Shown: positions 51,973 to 61,817 of the stretch, piece after piece
How positions within the stretch are numbered: the stretch's first letter is position 1
Layout: every line of letters begins with the position of its first letter
Assembly: GCA_050290245.1 (NCBI GenBank)
Contig: JBNKHH010000035.1
Span: 59,586 to 123,585 of the forward strand
From: JBNKHH01 sp050290245
Lineage (GTDB): Bacteria; Pseudomonadota; Alphaproteobacteria; Rhodobacterales; Rhodobacteraceae
Direction of reading: 5' to 3'
DNA: 64,000 nucleotides
The notes under the pieces: generated by a model
Seen by the model: only the letters and a program-made list of their open reading frames with translations
The model's database searches: none
Told to the model about the DNA's origin: nothing
Program-made: the position numbers and the translations under genes

Positions 51973-52833
51973 ATGCCCGAGTTCCAGACCGACGACATCA
52001 CCATCGCTTATGACGTGACCGGGGACGGGCCGCCCGTGCTCCTCCTGCACGGCTTTCCCCAGACCCGCAGGCTTTGGACCGAGATCGCCCCGCGCCTCGC
52101 AGAGACCCACACCGTAGTCACTGCGGACCTGCGCGGCTATGGCGACTCGTCCAAGCCTCCTGCCGGTGACGATCTCGCTAACTACTCGTTCCGAGCCATG
52201 GCGCGCGACCAACTTGCCCTGATGCGCCACCTCGGGTTCGACGCCTTCCACCTCGTCGGCCACGACCGGGGCGCGCGCACGGCCTACCGCATGGCGCTGG
52301 ATGCTTCGGAGGCTGTTCTCAGCCTGACCCTGATGGACATCGTGCCCACCGACCACCTGCTCAAGACTTTCAGCTTCCCGGTCTCAAAGGCCTATTTTCA
52401 CTGGAGCTTGCTGGCTCAGCCCGCGCCATTCCCCGAGCGCATGATCGGCGCCGATCCCGATTACTTTTTCGAAACCTGCCTAGGGGGCTGGGGCGGGGCG
52501 ACGCTGGACCAGTTCCCCCAGATCGAGGCCTATCGCTCCGCCTGGCGCGATCCGACCACCATCGCTGGCATGACCAACGATTATCGCGCCGCCGTCACCA
52601 TCGACCAGGCCCACGACCGCCAGGATCGGGGCAGGGTGCTCCACTGCCCGTCGCTGATCCTTTACGGAGCCGACGGAGCCATGGCGCGTGTTTACGATTT
52701 CGAGTCGATCTGGTCCGAGCGCCTGTCGGACATGAAAGTGCGCGCCATCCATGGCGGCCATTTCTTCATTGACCAAAGCCCAAAGGCCACAATCGACGCA
52801 TTGACTGAATTCCTTTCAGCGCAGCGCGGCTAG
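51973..52833 (+). CDS. Alpha/beta hydrolase, haloacetate dehalogenase-like
   Basis: A 286-residue alpha/beta hydrolase. HGFPQTRRLW forms the oxyanion region, the nucleophile Asp is in VGHDRGAR, and the catalytic His in HGGHFF. The MDIVPT segment after the nucleophile is typical of fluoroacetate dehalogenases and their epoxide-hydrolase-like relatives. The substrate cannot be fixed. Confidence 0.85.
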   Translation: MPEFQTDDITIAYDVTGDGPPVLLLHGFPQTRRLWTEIAPRLAETHTVVTADLRGYGDSSKPPAGDDLANYSFRAMARDQLALMRHLGFDAFHLVGHDRGARTAYRMALDASEAVLSLTLMDIVPTDHLLKTFSFPVSKAYFHWSLLAQPAPFPERMIGADPDYFFETCLGGWGGATLDQFPQIEAYRSAWRDPTTIAGMTNDYRAAVTIDQAHDRQDRGRVLHCPSLILYGADGAMARVYDFESIWSERLSDMKVRAIHGGHFFIDQSPKATIDALTEFLSAQRG

Positions 52834-52887
52834 TCGCGGCGATTGCGCGCATTCAAGGCAAGCGACCAAGGGTAAATAGACCGCCAC

Positions 52888-53112
52888 ATGAAAAGCCTCG
52901 ATCAGATTTCATGGATGATGGTACTCGTGCTCTGCGCGACGTTGGGCCTCGCTCCGTTCACTCCCGAGCCGCACCTTTGGGAAAAACTGAAGATGCTCGT
53001 CGCCTGGCAGCTGTCCCGCCCCATCGACATTTTCGATCTGTTTCTACACGGGCTGCCCTGGGTGCTCTTCGCGCTGAAACTCGCCCGCGAGACCGGAAAA
53101 GCCAGCCGCTAG
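52888..53112 (+). CDS. Small membrane protein
   Basis: A 74-residue protein with two hydrophobic segments (MVLVLCATLGLAPF and FLHGLPWVLFALKLA) around WEKLKML. It matches a short family commonly labelled RND transporter-like, though it is far too small for a pump. The stop overlaps the opposing gene's stop by 4 nt. Confidence 0.7.
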   Translation: MKSLDQISWMMVLVLCATLGLAPFTPEPHLWEKLKMLVAWQLSRPIDIFDLFLHGLPWVLFALKLARETGKASR

Positions 53113-54092
53113 GCTCGGACGGGTTCGGTCAGCGTGGCAAAACGCTCCAGGCTGATGTTCGATCCGCAGGCGATGATCCCGACCTTTCGGCCCTCGCAGC
53201 GGCTCCGCAGAGGCCCGAGGATCGCTGCCAGAGACGCCGCGCAGGCGGGCTCGGCCATGATCTTCAGCGCATCGTAGAGATGCAGCATCCCGCGTCGCAT
53301 CTCGTCGTCTTCGATCGTCACCATCCCGTCGACCGTGGCTTTGGCCACGCCAAGGGACAGGGGCAGCGCGAAGGGAGAACCAAGGCTGTCGGCAATCGTG
53401 GCGACGGTTTCAAGTGTCTCCGGCTGACCCGAAGCAATGCTGCGGCCCAGGCTGTCTGCGCCGACCGGCTCGACGCCCCAGACTTCCGCGCCGGGTATCT
53501 GCGCCTTGATTGCGCAGGCCATGCCTCCGATCAGTCCGCCGCCACCGACGGGGATCACGAAAATCTCCCGGTCCGGCCTGTCTTCGCCATATTCCGCGCC
53601 GCAGGTGGCCGCGCCCAAGGTCATGTGTTCGCCCTCAAAGGGATGCAGCATCGCGCGCCCTTCGGTGTTGGCCAGCCGTTGCGCCTGCGCAAAGGCAGCC
53701 GCGATGTCGTCCATTAAGTGAACCGTCGCCCCAAAAGCTCGGCAGCCTTCGATCCGAACCGGGTCGGCCGCCTTCGGCATACAGACGGTTGCGGCGACCC
53801 CTGCGGCCTGTGCCGCCCAGGCCACCGCCAATGCGTGGTTGCCGCCGCTGGCTGCTACGACGCCCGCCGCGCTGCCCGCATCGTCCAGCCGGTCGATCCC
53901 CAAGAGCGCGCCACGTGCCTTGAACGAGCCGGCCTGCTGGAACAGCTCCAGTTTGATCGAGACCTCAGCGCCCTTCGGCAAAAGTGGACTGATCCGGTCT
54001 GAAAACACGTCGATCACCGGTGTGCGCATTACCTTGCCCGAAATCTCGGCGCGGGCGGCGGCAATCTCGGTCTGTGACGGTCGCCAGTTCAC
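53109..54092 (-). CDS. PLP-dependent threonine/serine dehydratase-like enzyme
   Basis: A 327-residue fold-type II enzyme. PLP Lys is in SFKARGAL and the phosphate loops are ASGGNHA and GGGGLIGG. There is no C-terminal ACT domain, so it is the catabolic, non-allosteric form. It could also be a serine racemase or hydroxyaspartate dehydratase. Confidence 0.85.
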   Translation of the reverse strand: MNWRPSQTEIAAARAEISGKVMRTPVIDVFSDRISPLLPKGAEVSIKLELFQQAGSFKARGALLGIDRLDDAGSAAGVVAASGGNHALAVAWAAQAAGVAATVCMPKAADPVRIEGCRAFGATVHLMDDIAAAFAQAQRLANTEGRAMLHPFEGEHMTLGAATCGAEYGEDRPDREIFVIPVGGGGLIGGMACAIKAQIPGAEVWGVEPVGADSLGRSIASGQPETLETVATIADSLGSPFALPLSLGVAKATVDGMVTIEDDEMRRGMLHLYDALKIMAEPACAASLAAILGPLRSRCEGRKVGIIACGSNISLERFATLTEPVRA

Positions 54093-54189
54093 GTCATCGC
54101 CCCGAATTCGTCCCGCCGCCGCAATGCCGACGGAACACCGACGGAAATTCGACGCAGCCTATGCTCCTGAAAGATCGGCTTAGCTGGCA

Positions 54190-55566
54190 TCACTTTGTAA
54201 GCGCGTCCAGAACCCGCGCCCAGCTGCGGATGCCCTTGTGAAAGCTGCGCACGTCGTACTTTTCGTTCGGAGAATGGATCTGGTCGTCGTCGTTGCCGAA
54301 TCCGATCAGCATCGAATCCAGGCCGAGGATGTCCTTGAAATACCCCGCGATTGGAATCGAACCGCCGCACCCGATGAATGCCGCCTCGCGCGGCCACTCG
54401 TCGCTAAGAGCTTGTCTTGCCTTCTCGAATGCCGGGTCATCGGTGGCCATGACGCTTGCCGGACCAGCCCCGTGGTCCTTGAACGTCACCGAACAGTCGG
54501 CGGGCAGGGCGTCGCGCACCATGGACCGGAAACTCTCGCGGATTTTCCACGGGTCCTGAGTGCCGACCAGGCGAAAACTGATCTTGGCGCTGGCTTGAGA
54601 GGGCAGGACGGTCTTGAACCCGGCCCCGGTATAGCCCCCCGTGATGCCGTTCACCTCGCAGGTCGGCCGCGACCAGATCATCTCCAGCACGCTCCGCCCC
54701 GCTTCACCCGCGGGCACCGACAGATCGACACCACTTAGAAAGCCCGCGGCATCAAACCCGAGGCTTTCCCACTGCGCGCGCAAATCGTCCGTCAACTCGG
54801 GCACGCCGTCATAGAACCCGGGCACCGTGATGCGCCCGTTTTCGTCATGCAACGAGCTGATAATGCCGGCCAAAACCCGGATTGGGTTGATCGCGGCGCC
54901 GCCGTACATCCCCGAATGCAGATCCTTGTCCGGGCCGGTAATCGTAAGCTCTTCGCCAAGCAACCCGCGTAGCATCGTGGTGATTGCCGGCGTATCTCGG
55001 TCGAACAAACCGGTGTCACAGATCAGCGCGATATCCGGCTGGCTCAGCTCGTCGGCATTCTCTTTTAGGAAGGGCACAAGCGACGGTGATCCCGACTCCT
55101 CCTCGCCCTCGAAAATGAAGGAAATCCGGCAGGGCCAGTCACCCGTAGCCGCTTTCCAGGATCGGCAGGCCTCGACAAAGGTCATCAACTGACCCTTGTC
55201 GTCCGAAGTGCCGCGCCCGCGCAATACTTTGCCTGTCGGCGTCTCCTCAACCGCGGGGTCAAAGGGATCCCGATCCCAAAGATCAATCGGATCAACCGGT
55301 TGCACGTCATAGTGGCCATAGAACAAGAGATGCGGAGAACCTTCGCCGACATGACCTACAACCATCGGGTGGCCCGGCGTCGGGCGTGCCTCGGCTTCAA
55401 CCCCCAGCCCTTTCAAATCCGCCACCAGCCAATCCGCGGCTGCCTGGCAATCGGCCTTGTAGGCGGGATCGGTCGAGATAGAGCGGATACGCAAAAGCTC
55501 CATCAGCCGATGCAGTGCCGGGTCAAGGTCGGAGTCGATCTGAGTCAAAACAGAGTTAAGTGTCAT
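54190..55566 (-). CDS. M20 family dipeptidase
   Basis: A 458-residue metallopeptidase. Metal ligands lie in YGHYDVQP, RGTSDDKGQ, FEGEEESGS and a late His; the dimerisation lid domain lies in the middle. It cleaves dipeptides or related amides in the cytoplasm. The start at 55566 behind AGAGGAAAA is chosen over a longer frame. Confidence 0.92.
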   Translation of the reverse strand: MTLNSVLTQIDSDLDPALHRLMELLRIRSISTDPAYKADCQAAADWLVADLKGLGVEAEARPTPGHPMVVGHVGEGSPHLLFYGHYDVQPVDPIDLWDRDPFDPAVEETPTGKVLRGRGTSDDKGQLMTFVEACRSWKAATGDWPCRISFIFEGEEESGSPSLVPFLKENADELSQPDIALICDTGLFDRDTPAITTMLRGLLGEELTITGPDKDLHSGMYGGAAINPIRVLAGIISSLHDENGRITVPGFYDGVPELTDDLRAQWESLGFDAAGFLSGVDLSVPAGEAGRSVLEMIWSRPTCEVNGITGGYTGAGFKTVLPSQASAKISFRLVGTQDPWKIRESFRSMVRDALPADCSVTFKDHGAGPASVMATDDPAFEKARQALSDEWPREAAFIGCGGSIPIAGYFKDILGLDSMLIGFGNDDDQIHSPNEKYDVRSFHKGIRSWARVLDALTK

Positions 55567-55680
55567 GGATTTTCCTCTTGGCGGTGACCGGCACGTTAAC
55601 AATATCGCCAGCGGCGTCTAGTACGCTGGTAACAGATGTCCGCTCGGGGTAATCAGGCAGGAAACCGCGAAGGGACACAC

Positions 55681-56265
55681 ATGGGACGCGCCGCAGCTTT
55701 ATTGATTGCCCTGGTTTTTGCCGCACCAGTCTCCGCCGAGGCGCTCAGCGGCGATCAGGCCCGCAAGCAATTGTTTTCGCTAAAGGGGTACGAGATTCGG
55801 CTTTCCGGTTCGCTTACTGCGATGGACAAGGCGATCGTTAAGGGCATCATACCCCTTATGGCCCAGCAGTTGCGCCAGCCGGTGCGCTATTACATGGCCA
55901 TCGCCTATTCGCCCGACGACGGTCTGGTCCACGATTCGATCCAGGCGGCAATGAACTACCACACGCCGGCCGCCGCCGGGGCCGCCGCGGTCGCGGCTTG
56001 CAACAGTTTGAAATCCAGCGGCACACAGGGTTGCAAGGTCGCCGCCCAGGTCGTGCCCAGCGGCTATGGGGACAGGGGTCTGACATTGTCCGTCGATGCG
56101 ACTGCCGGGTTCGACAGGAAATACCGAAAGATGAAGGGGCCGAAAGCCTTTGCCATTTCACGCAGTTCTGGCGCCTGGTCAATCGCTGGGTCTGACGCGA
56201 CGGCTCTGTCGGCTTGCGAAAGGGCAGCGCAGCTCGATGATTGCGAAGTTGTGATCCGCGATTAA
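55681..56265 (+). CDS. Secreted protein upstream of hemA
   Basis: A 194-residue exported protein with a signal peptide ending SAEA. The mature part has four Cys and a repetitive Ala-rich stretch (YHTPAAAGAAAVAACNSL). Homologues next to hemA are often mislabelled as 5-aminolevulinic acid synthase, but it has no PLP enzyme features. The function is unknown. Confidence 0.75.
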   Translation: MGRAAALLIALVFAAPVSAEALSGDQARKQLFSLKGYEIRLSGSLTAMDKAIVKGIIPLMAQQLRQPVRYYMAIAYSPDDGLVHDSIQAAMNYHTPAAAGAAAVAACNSLKSSGTQGCKVAAQVVPSGYGDRGLTLSVDATAGFDRKYRKMKGPKAFAISRSSGAWSIAGSDATALSACERAAQLDDCEVVIRD

Positions 56266-56266
56266 C

Positions 56267-56280
56267 TTGATCCGCGTCAA
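56267..56280 (+). promoter_or_regulatory. FNR/FnrL box upstream of hemA
   Basis: TTGAT-CCGC-GTCAA fits the FNR/FnrL consensus (TTGAT-N4-ATCAA or GTCAA). It lies about 80 nt upstream of the hemA start. Anaerobic control of hemA by FnrL is established in Rhodobacter. Confidence 0.75.
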
Positions 56281-56356
56281 TTTGTACCCTCTTAGCCGTT
56301 GTTAAGGTAACATATTCAGGTTTATGAAGCAGTAGTGAACGAACAGGGAGATGTCA

Positions 56357-57580
56357 GTGGATTATTCCGCCCAGTTAGATGCCGCGCTCCAGCGTCTGCA
56401 TGATGAAGGCCGTTACCGGACCTTTATCGACATCGTCCGCACAAAGGGTCAGTTTCCCCATGCGATCTGGAAGCGCCCCGACGGTGAAGAACAGCCTGTA
56501 ACCGTCTGGTGTGGAAATGATTATCTGGGTATGGGCCAGCATCCCGAAGTCCTTTCGGCCATGCACGAAGCCCTGGAAGACGCCGGCGCCGGCTCTGGCG
56601 GCACCCGCAACATTTCGGGGACCACGCTGTACCACAAGGCGCTTGAGGCCGAGCTTGCCGATCTGCATGGCAAAGAATCGGCGTTGCTGTTTACCTCGGC
56701 CTATATCGCCAACGACGCGACGCTTTCGACACTGCCAAAACTGTTCCCAGGGCTGATCATCTACTCCGATGAGCTGAATCACGCCTCCATGATCGAGGGC
56801 ATCCGCCGTAACGGTGGTGCCAAACGCGTGTTCCGTCACAATGACGTCGCGCATCTGCGCGAGTTGCTGGCCGCCGACGACCCTGACGCCCCCAAGCTGA
56901 TTGCTTTTGAGTCGATCTACTCGATGGACGGCGATTTCGGCCCGATCGAAGAGATTTGCGACCTGGCCGATGAATTCGGCGCACTGACCTACCTCGACGA
57001 AGTGCATGCGGTCGGCATGTACGGTCCGCGCGGCGGCGGTGTCGCCGAGCGCGATGGTCTGATGCACCGCATCGACATCATCAACGGCACGCTCGCCAAG
57101 GCTTTTGGAGTCATGGGTGGCTATATCGCGGCCAGCGAGAAAATGTGTGACACCATAAGGTCTTATGCGCCGGGCTTCATCTTTACGACGTCGCTTCCTC
57201 CCGCAGTTGCCGCAGGAGCCGCGGCCTCGGTTCGCATCCTCAAGACCGATCAACTGCGCCGTGAACAGCACCAGACGCAGGCAAAAATCCTCAAGATGCG
57301 TCTCAAAGGACTTGGTCTTCCCCTGATCGACCACGGCAGCCATATCGTTCCGGTTATCGTGGGCAATCCGGTGCACACCAAGCTTCTCAGCGATATGCTC
57401 CTGGAAGATCATGGCATCTATGTTCAGCCGATCAATTTCCCGACCGTTCCGCGCGGGACCGAGCGTTTGCGCTTTACCCCGTCACCGGTCCACGGTCCGA
57501 AGGAAATGGACAAGCTGGTCAAGGCGATGGACGCACTTTGGTCTCATTGCGCCCTCAATCGCGCCGATCTTTCCGCCTAA
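56357..57580 (+). CDS. hemA: 5-aminolevulinate synthase
   Basis: A 407-residue ALA synthase that joins glycine and succinyl-CoA, the C4 route to haem and bacteriochlorophyll. GGTRNISGTT, DEVHAVGMYGPRGGG and the PLP Lys near residue 248 (NGTLAKAFG) are present. The GTG at 56357 is preferred: the AGGGAG box ends right at the ATG at 56351, which leaves no spacing, and the GTG restores the 407-residue length of Rhodobacter HemA (MDY start). An FNR box lies upstream. Confidence 0.93.
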   Translation: MDYSAQLDAALQRLHDEGRYRTFIDIVRTKGQFPHAIWKRPDGEEQPVTVWCGNDYLGMGQHPEVLSAMHEALEDAGAGSGGTRNISGTTLYHKALEAELADLHGKESALLFTSAYIANDATLSTLPKLFPGLIIYSDELNHASMIEGIRRNGGAKRVFRHNDVAHLRELLAADDPDAPKLIAFESIYSMDGDFGPIEEICDLADEFGALTYLDEVHAVGMYGPRGGGVAERDGLMHRIDIINGTLAKAFGVMGGYIAASEKMCDTIRSYAPGFIFTTSLPPAVAAGAAASVRILKTDQLRREQHQTQAKILKMRLKGLGLPLIDHGSHIVPVIVGNPVHTKLLSDMLLEDHGIYVQPINFPTVPRGTERLRFTPSPVHGPKEMDKLVKAMDALWSHCALNRADLSA

Positions 57581-57595
57581 AATCTCATCCGTGAC

Positions 57596-57655
57596 CAGCG
57601 TTTAGCGCTGTGTTAACCTCTGAGCATTACGCTCAGGGCTGATTCTGCCGCCCTG
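57596..57655. repeat. Cluster of three hairpins after hemA
   Basis: CAGCG/CGCTG (57596-57610), CTGAGC/GCTCAG (57620-57636) and CAGGGC/GCCCTG (57634-57655) follow one another. The last two overlap and are mutually exclusive. They may terminate hemA or control the RodZ-like gene; no T run is seen. Confidence 0.45.
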
Positions 57656-57693
57656 AACCTGGGACAGAGAATGAGTGACATGGGGCAGGAAAC

Positions 57694-58971
57694 ATGACCG
57701 GTCGTCAAAAGCCGGCCGATTCAAGCGAAGAAACGACGAACCTAAAAGGGTTCGACGATTTTGACCTGCGCCTCGGTGACATCATGCGTGGTGAACGGGC
57801 GACGCTTGGCAAGTCCCTTCTCGATGTCCAACGCGAACTCAAGATCAAGGCCACCTATATCTCGGCGATCGAGAATACCGATCCCTCGGCTTTTGATACG
57901 CCCGGTTTCGTCGCTGGCTACGTGCGCTCTTACGCGCGGTATCTGGGCCTTGACCCGGAATGGGCGTTCCAGACCTTTTGTGACGAGGGCAACTTCACCG
58001 TCGCCCATGGCATGTCACCCGAGGCCAGCCGCAAGGCGGACAAGACGCCTGGCGTCAAGAAACCCAAACCTGCTGCTGACCGGCGGCCTGCGCATCTGCG
58101 CGATCCCTTTACCGATCCTTCCGTAAGCTATCTGCCGAAAGGCGAGGCACTATTGTCCGGTCTTGAGCCGCGTGCCATTGGGTCCATCGCCGTTCTGATC
58201 GCCCTGTTGGGCAGCATCGGCTATGGTGGCTGGTCGGTTCTGCAAGAGGTGCAAAAAGTGCGCCTCACCCCGGTGGACCAGACGCCCGAAGTTCTTGCCG
58301 AGCTTGACCCGATCGCATCTGCCACGCGTCCTGTAGTCGAGGCCGCTGGCACCGGTGTTGTTGCGGGCAATCCCGATGTGCTGGATCGCCTGTACCGCCC
58401 CGAGGCGCTGGACGTACCCGTTCTGGTCGCCCGTGACGGGCCGATCGCGTCCATCGACCCGGACACCGTTGGCGCCCTCGCGCCGCACCGCGAAGAAACG
58501 TTCCTCGCCTCGCGCGTCCCGCATCCAGACAATCTACCCTTCGCCGTACCGGGTGGCCCGCGCCAAACCGAGAGCCCTGCCATTGGGCAGCTGGACACTG
58601 CCGACCTTCTTCCCGCGGTCCAGGTTGTCGAGGCGTCTGCGCCGTCGCTATCGCTCATGGCCGTCCGGCCGTCGTGGGTGCGGGTACGGGGCGCAGATGG
58701 CACTGTGATCTTTGAAAAAATTCTCGACGCGGGCGAACAATTCGATGTGCCGCTGACAGAAGAACCGGCGACGCTACGCGCCGGCAACGCCGGCTCGCTC
58801 TACTTTGCCGTCAATGGCGAGACCTATGGCCCCGCTGGTGCCGGACCCGAAGTCATCAAGGATGTCGTGCTCGCGGTCGATGCTCTGACCGAGAAATACG
58901 CGGTCGCCGATGCCACCCGTGACACCGACCTGGCACGTTTCATCGCCGTGGCTCAGGCGGAAAGCCAGTAA
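57694..58971 (+). CDS. RodZ-like HTH membrane protein
   Basis: A 425-residue protein. The N-terminal HTH_25 domain (about residues 24-110, LLDVQRELKIKATYISAIEN) is followed by a transmembrane helix near 165-190 and a C-terminal DUF4115 beta domain (FEKILDAGEQFDVP). RodZ links MreB to the membrane to shape the cell. The gene typically lies beside ispG, as here. Confidence 0.85.
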   Translation: MTGRQKPADSSEETTNLKGFDDFDLRLGDIMRGERATLGKSLLDVQRELKIKATYISAIENTDPSAFDTPGFVAGYVRSYARYLGLDPEWAFQTFCDEGNFTVAHGMSPEASRKADKTPGVKKPKPAADRRPAHLRDPFTDPSVSYLPKGEALLSGLEPRAIGSIAVLIALLGSIGYGGWSVLQEVQKVRLTPVDQTPEVLAELDPIASATRPVVEAAGTGVVAGNPDVLDRLYRPEALDVPVLVARDGPIASIDPDTVGALAPHREETFLASRVPHPDNLPFAVPGGPRQTESPAIGQLDTADLLPAVQVVEASAPSLSLMAVRPSWVRVRGADGTVIFEKILDAGEQFDVPLTEEPATLRAGNAGSLYFAVNGETYGPAGAGPEVIKDVVLAVDALTEKYAVADATRDTDLARFIAVAQAESQ

Positions 58972-59047
58972 GGCCCGCCCGCGATTGCCAATTTCGCCCG
59001 GCAGGCCTATCTAAACCCGCGACACCCGAACCCAAAGGGACGACCCA

Positions 59048-60175
59048 ATGTCGCTGAACCACGTTCGCCCCTGGCGCAATATCTACCGGCGCACTTCTCG
59101 CCAAATCCATGTCGGTAACGTGCCGGTCGGAGGCGATGCGCCGATCACTGTCCAGACTATGACAAACACCGACACCTCCGATGTCGCCGCGACCGTGGCC
59201 CAAGTGCAGGCGGCGGCCGAGGCCGGGGCCGACATCGTGCGCGTCTCGACGCCCGACCAGGATGCCACCCGCGCCCTGAAAGAGATCGTTGCCGAAAGCC
59301 CGGTGCCGATCGTCGCCGACATCCACTTTCACTACAAACGTGCCATCGAGGCGGCCGAGGCCGGTGCCGCATGCCTGCGTATCAACCCCGGAAACATCGG
59401 CGCGCCCGAACGCGTGCGCGAGGTCATCAAGGCCGCCCGCGACCACGGCTGCTCGATCCGGATCGGCGTGAACGCGGGCAGTCTCGAAAAGCACCTGTTG
59501 GAAAAATACGGCGAACCTTGCCCCGACGCGATGGTCGAATCCGGTCTGGACCACATCAGGATCCTGCAGGACAACGACTTTCACGAGTTCAAGATCAGTG
59601 TGAAGGCCTCGGATGTCTTCCTCGCTGCCGCCGCCTATCAGCAGTTGGCCGAGGCCACCGACGCACCTATCCATCTTGGCATTACCGAAGCGGGCGGACT
59701 CATGTCGGGCACGATCAAATCCGCCATCGGGCTCGGCAACCTCCTGTGGATGGGCATCGGTGATACCATCCGTGTCTCGCTGTCGGCCGATCCTGTCGAA
59801 GAGGTGAAAGTTGGCTACGAGATCCTCAAGTCTCTCGGTTTGCGCCACCGGGGCGTGAACATCATTTCCTGCCCTTCCTGCGCACGCCAGGGGTTCGACG
59901 TCATCAAGACCGTCGAAATCCTCGAAAAGCGGCTTGAGCACATCAAGACGCCCATGTCGCTGTCGATTATCGGATGCGTCGTGAACGGTCCGGGCGAGGC
60001 CTTGATGACCGATGTCGGTTTTACAGGCGGCGGGGCAGGCTCGGGCATGGTCTATCTTGCGGGCAAGCAAAGCCACAAGATGTCGAACGACCAGATGGTC
60101 GACCACATTGTCGAGGAGGTCGAAAAAAAGGCCGCCCAGATCGAAGCGGCATCGTCGCAGGAGGCGGCCGAATAG
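59048..60175 (+). CDS. ispG: 4-hydroxy-3-methylbut-2-en-1-yl diphosphate synthase
   Basis: A 375-residue IspG (GcpE). The N-terminal TIM barrel has VQTMTNTDTSDV; the [4Fe-4S] Cys residues are in CPSCARQGFDV and GCVVNGPGE. It makes HMBPP in the non-mevalonate isoprenoid pathway. It is downstream of the RodZ-like gene in a shared order. Confidence 0.96.
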   Translation: MSLNHVRPWRNIYRRTSRQIHVGNVPVGGDAPITVQTMTNTDTSDVAATVAQVQAAAEAGADIVRVSTPDQDATRALKEIVAESPVPIVADIHFHYKRAIEAAEAGAACLRINPGNIGAPERVREVIKAARDHGCSIRIGVNAGSLEKHLLEKYGEPCPDAMVESGLDHIRILQDNDFHEFKISVKASDVFLAAAAYQQLAEATDAPIHLGITEAGGLMSGTIKSAIGLGNLLWMGIGDTIRVSLSADPVEEVKVGYEILKSLGLRHRGVNIISCPSCARQGFDVIKTVEILEKRLEHIKTPMSLSIIGCVVNGPGEALMTDVGFTGGGAGSGMVYLAGKQSHKMSNDQMVDHIVEEVEKKAAQIEAASSQEAAE

Positions 60176-60202
60176 GTCGCCTCCCGCGCATGTCTGGTCA
60201 GG

Positions 60203-60706
60203 TCAGGGCAGGGCGGGACATGTGATCGCGCCCCCCTTGGCCCATTGGGTCACGGCCGAGTTCAGCTCGCCATATCCGATCCGGCCGCCGTAAATGTCCA
60301 GTCGTGTCCCGCCCGAGACGGGCACGGCATCGACGACATAGGCGATGTACAAGCCATCCTTGGACCCCGGCACAAGGGCGCCGGATGTCTGTTTCAGGAT
60401 CGACAACTCGCCCTTGCCCCCGCTCCGGCGAAACCGCCCTTCATAGGCGTGCCCGATCGATTGGGTCCAGCCGCCATAGGGGGTGGCGCGGCTGATGTAC
60501 TGGGTTTGTGACGTGTTCAGGCAGCGTTGTGCGCCCTTTTGGAGGCTGGCATAGACCTGACTTGGCGCGCGCGGAACCATCGTGCTCTTTTTCTGAACCA
60601 GAGCGCCGCCCGACATGGCGCGCAACTCGCTCGTCGATTGCGGTGCTGTACCTGCGCAGGCTGCGAGGAAGAAAAGGCTTAATGCCCCAAGTGCCCAATG
60701 TTTCAT
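60203..60706 (-). CDS. Putative lipoprotein
   Basis: A 167-residue protein with a lipobox (FFLAAC, Cys17) and a soluble beta-rich domain with two further Cys. The start at 60706 (MKHWALG) sets the signal peptide correctly. The function is unknown; it probably sits at the outer or inner membrane. Confidence 0.75.
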   Translation of the reverse strand: MKHWALGALSLFFLAACAGTAPQSTSELRAMSGGALVQKKSTMVPRAPSQVYASLQKGAQRCLNTSQTQYISRATPYGGWTQSIGHAYEGRFRRSGGKGELSILKQTSGALVPGSKDGLYIAYVVDAVPVSGGTRLDIYGGRIGYGELNSAVTQWAKGGAITCPALP

Positions 60707-60837
60707 ACGTCTTTGTCCCATTGCCAAATGATCGAAGCGCGAAAAAGCGCCCTTCGTCGATGGGAATAAAAGTGCAAATGGACCCCTCTGCGGCAACTAC
60801 CCGGCAGAATTGTGGAGATTGACCTAAGGTAACTCGG

Positions 60838-61590
60838 CTAGCCCTGTTCCTGGCGGATCGCCCGGACGATGGCACGCATCTGGTCGAGTTCGACAAAGCC
60901 GCGCACGAAATTCTCGCCCATGATGAACGTCGGGGTGCCCTGGATCTGCAGCGTTGCGCCAAGTTCCCGGTTGGCTCTGATAACATCGGCAACCTCGGTG
61001 CTCTCCATCTTTGCAACGATTTCATCGTGATCAAGGTCCATGTCCCGTGACAATCGGGCCAGGTAGCCCGCATTCAACTGACCGTTATGCTCCATCAAAA
61101 GGTCATGGATCTCGGCATAGGTTTCGCTGCCTTCGACCATTTTGACGGCAATGGCATATTGCGCGGCCAGCGTTGATTGCTCACCAAGGATGGGGAACTC
61201 CTTCAGGATCAGGCGGACGTTGCCGTCGGCTTGCAGCAACTCGCCGACCAGGGGATGCGCCCGCTTGCAATAGCCACATCGGTAATCGGAAAATTCCACG
61301 ATTGTCACGTCACCGTCGGGATTGCCGAACACGTGACTTATTCCGTCGTTGAAGATGGCCGTACGATTGTTTTTCAGCATGTCCTGTTCTTGCTGCGCGG
61401 CCTGCTTGTCCCGGCGGTCCTCGAGAACCGCGATGGCTTCCATCAGAACTTCTGGGTTTTCAAGAAGATAGGCGCGGATCTCCGCACGAAAAGCCTGCCG
61501 CTCGGCGTCCGACATTGCCTCGACATCAAAGGCCTGCGCCGCAGGGGCAAGAACCAGCAGGGCAAGCGCGGCGACAAAGCTACGAAACAT
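60838..61590 (-). CDS. DsbA family thiol:disulfide protein
   Basis: A 250-residue periplasmic thioredoxin-fold protein. A signal peptide (residues 1-20, ending APAAQA) precedes a helical extension and the CGYC active site (SDYRCGYC) with cis-Pro in GTPTF. It shuffles disulfides in exported proteins; it resembles ScsC/Com1-like members with an N-terminal helix. AGGAGA precedes the ATG. Confidence 0.9.
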   Translation of the reverse strand: MFRSFVAALALLVLAPAAQAFDVEAMSDAERQAFRAEIRAYLLENPEVLMEAIAVLEDRRDKQAAQQEQDMLKNNRTAIFNDGISHVFGNPDGDVTIVEFSDYRCGYCKRAHPLVGELLQADGNVRLILKEFPILGEQSTLAAQYAIAVKMVEGSETYAEIHDLLMEHNGQLNAGYLARLSRDMDLDHDEIVAKMESTEVADVIRANRELGATLQIQGTPTFIMGENFVRGFVELDQMRAIVRAIRQEQG

Positions 61591-61817
61591 GAACCATCTC
61601 CTTGAATAGCCGCGCAAAGATGACACAAGCCGCCCCGAAAGCAACTGCCTCACCAAGATTTGAGCGGCTTTCCCCGAAAGGCGTGCCTCGCAAACATCAA
61701 AGTCGGTTTCCTTCTACTTTTCAGGAATACTCCGGGGTTTGGGGCAAGCCCCAAGAGCGATTGACGCCCCGCCGTACAATTGGCAGGGAGCAAGGCGAAA
61801 CTAGGGGAAAAACCGTC

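Noticed and set aside
58940..60106. 388-codon minus-strand frame
   Set aside because: Antisense to ispG; no domain.
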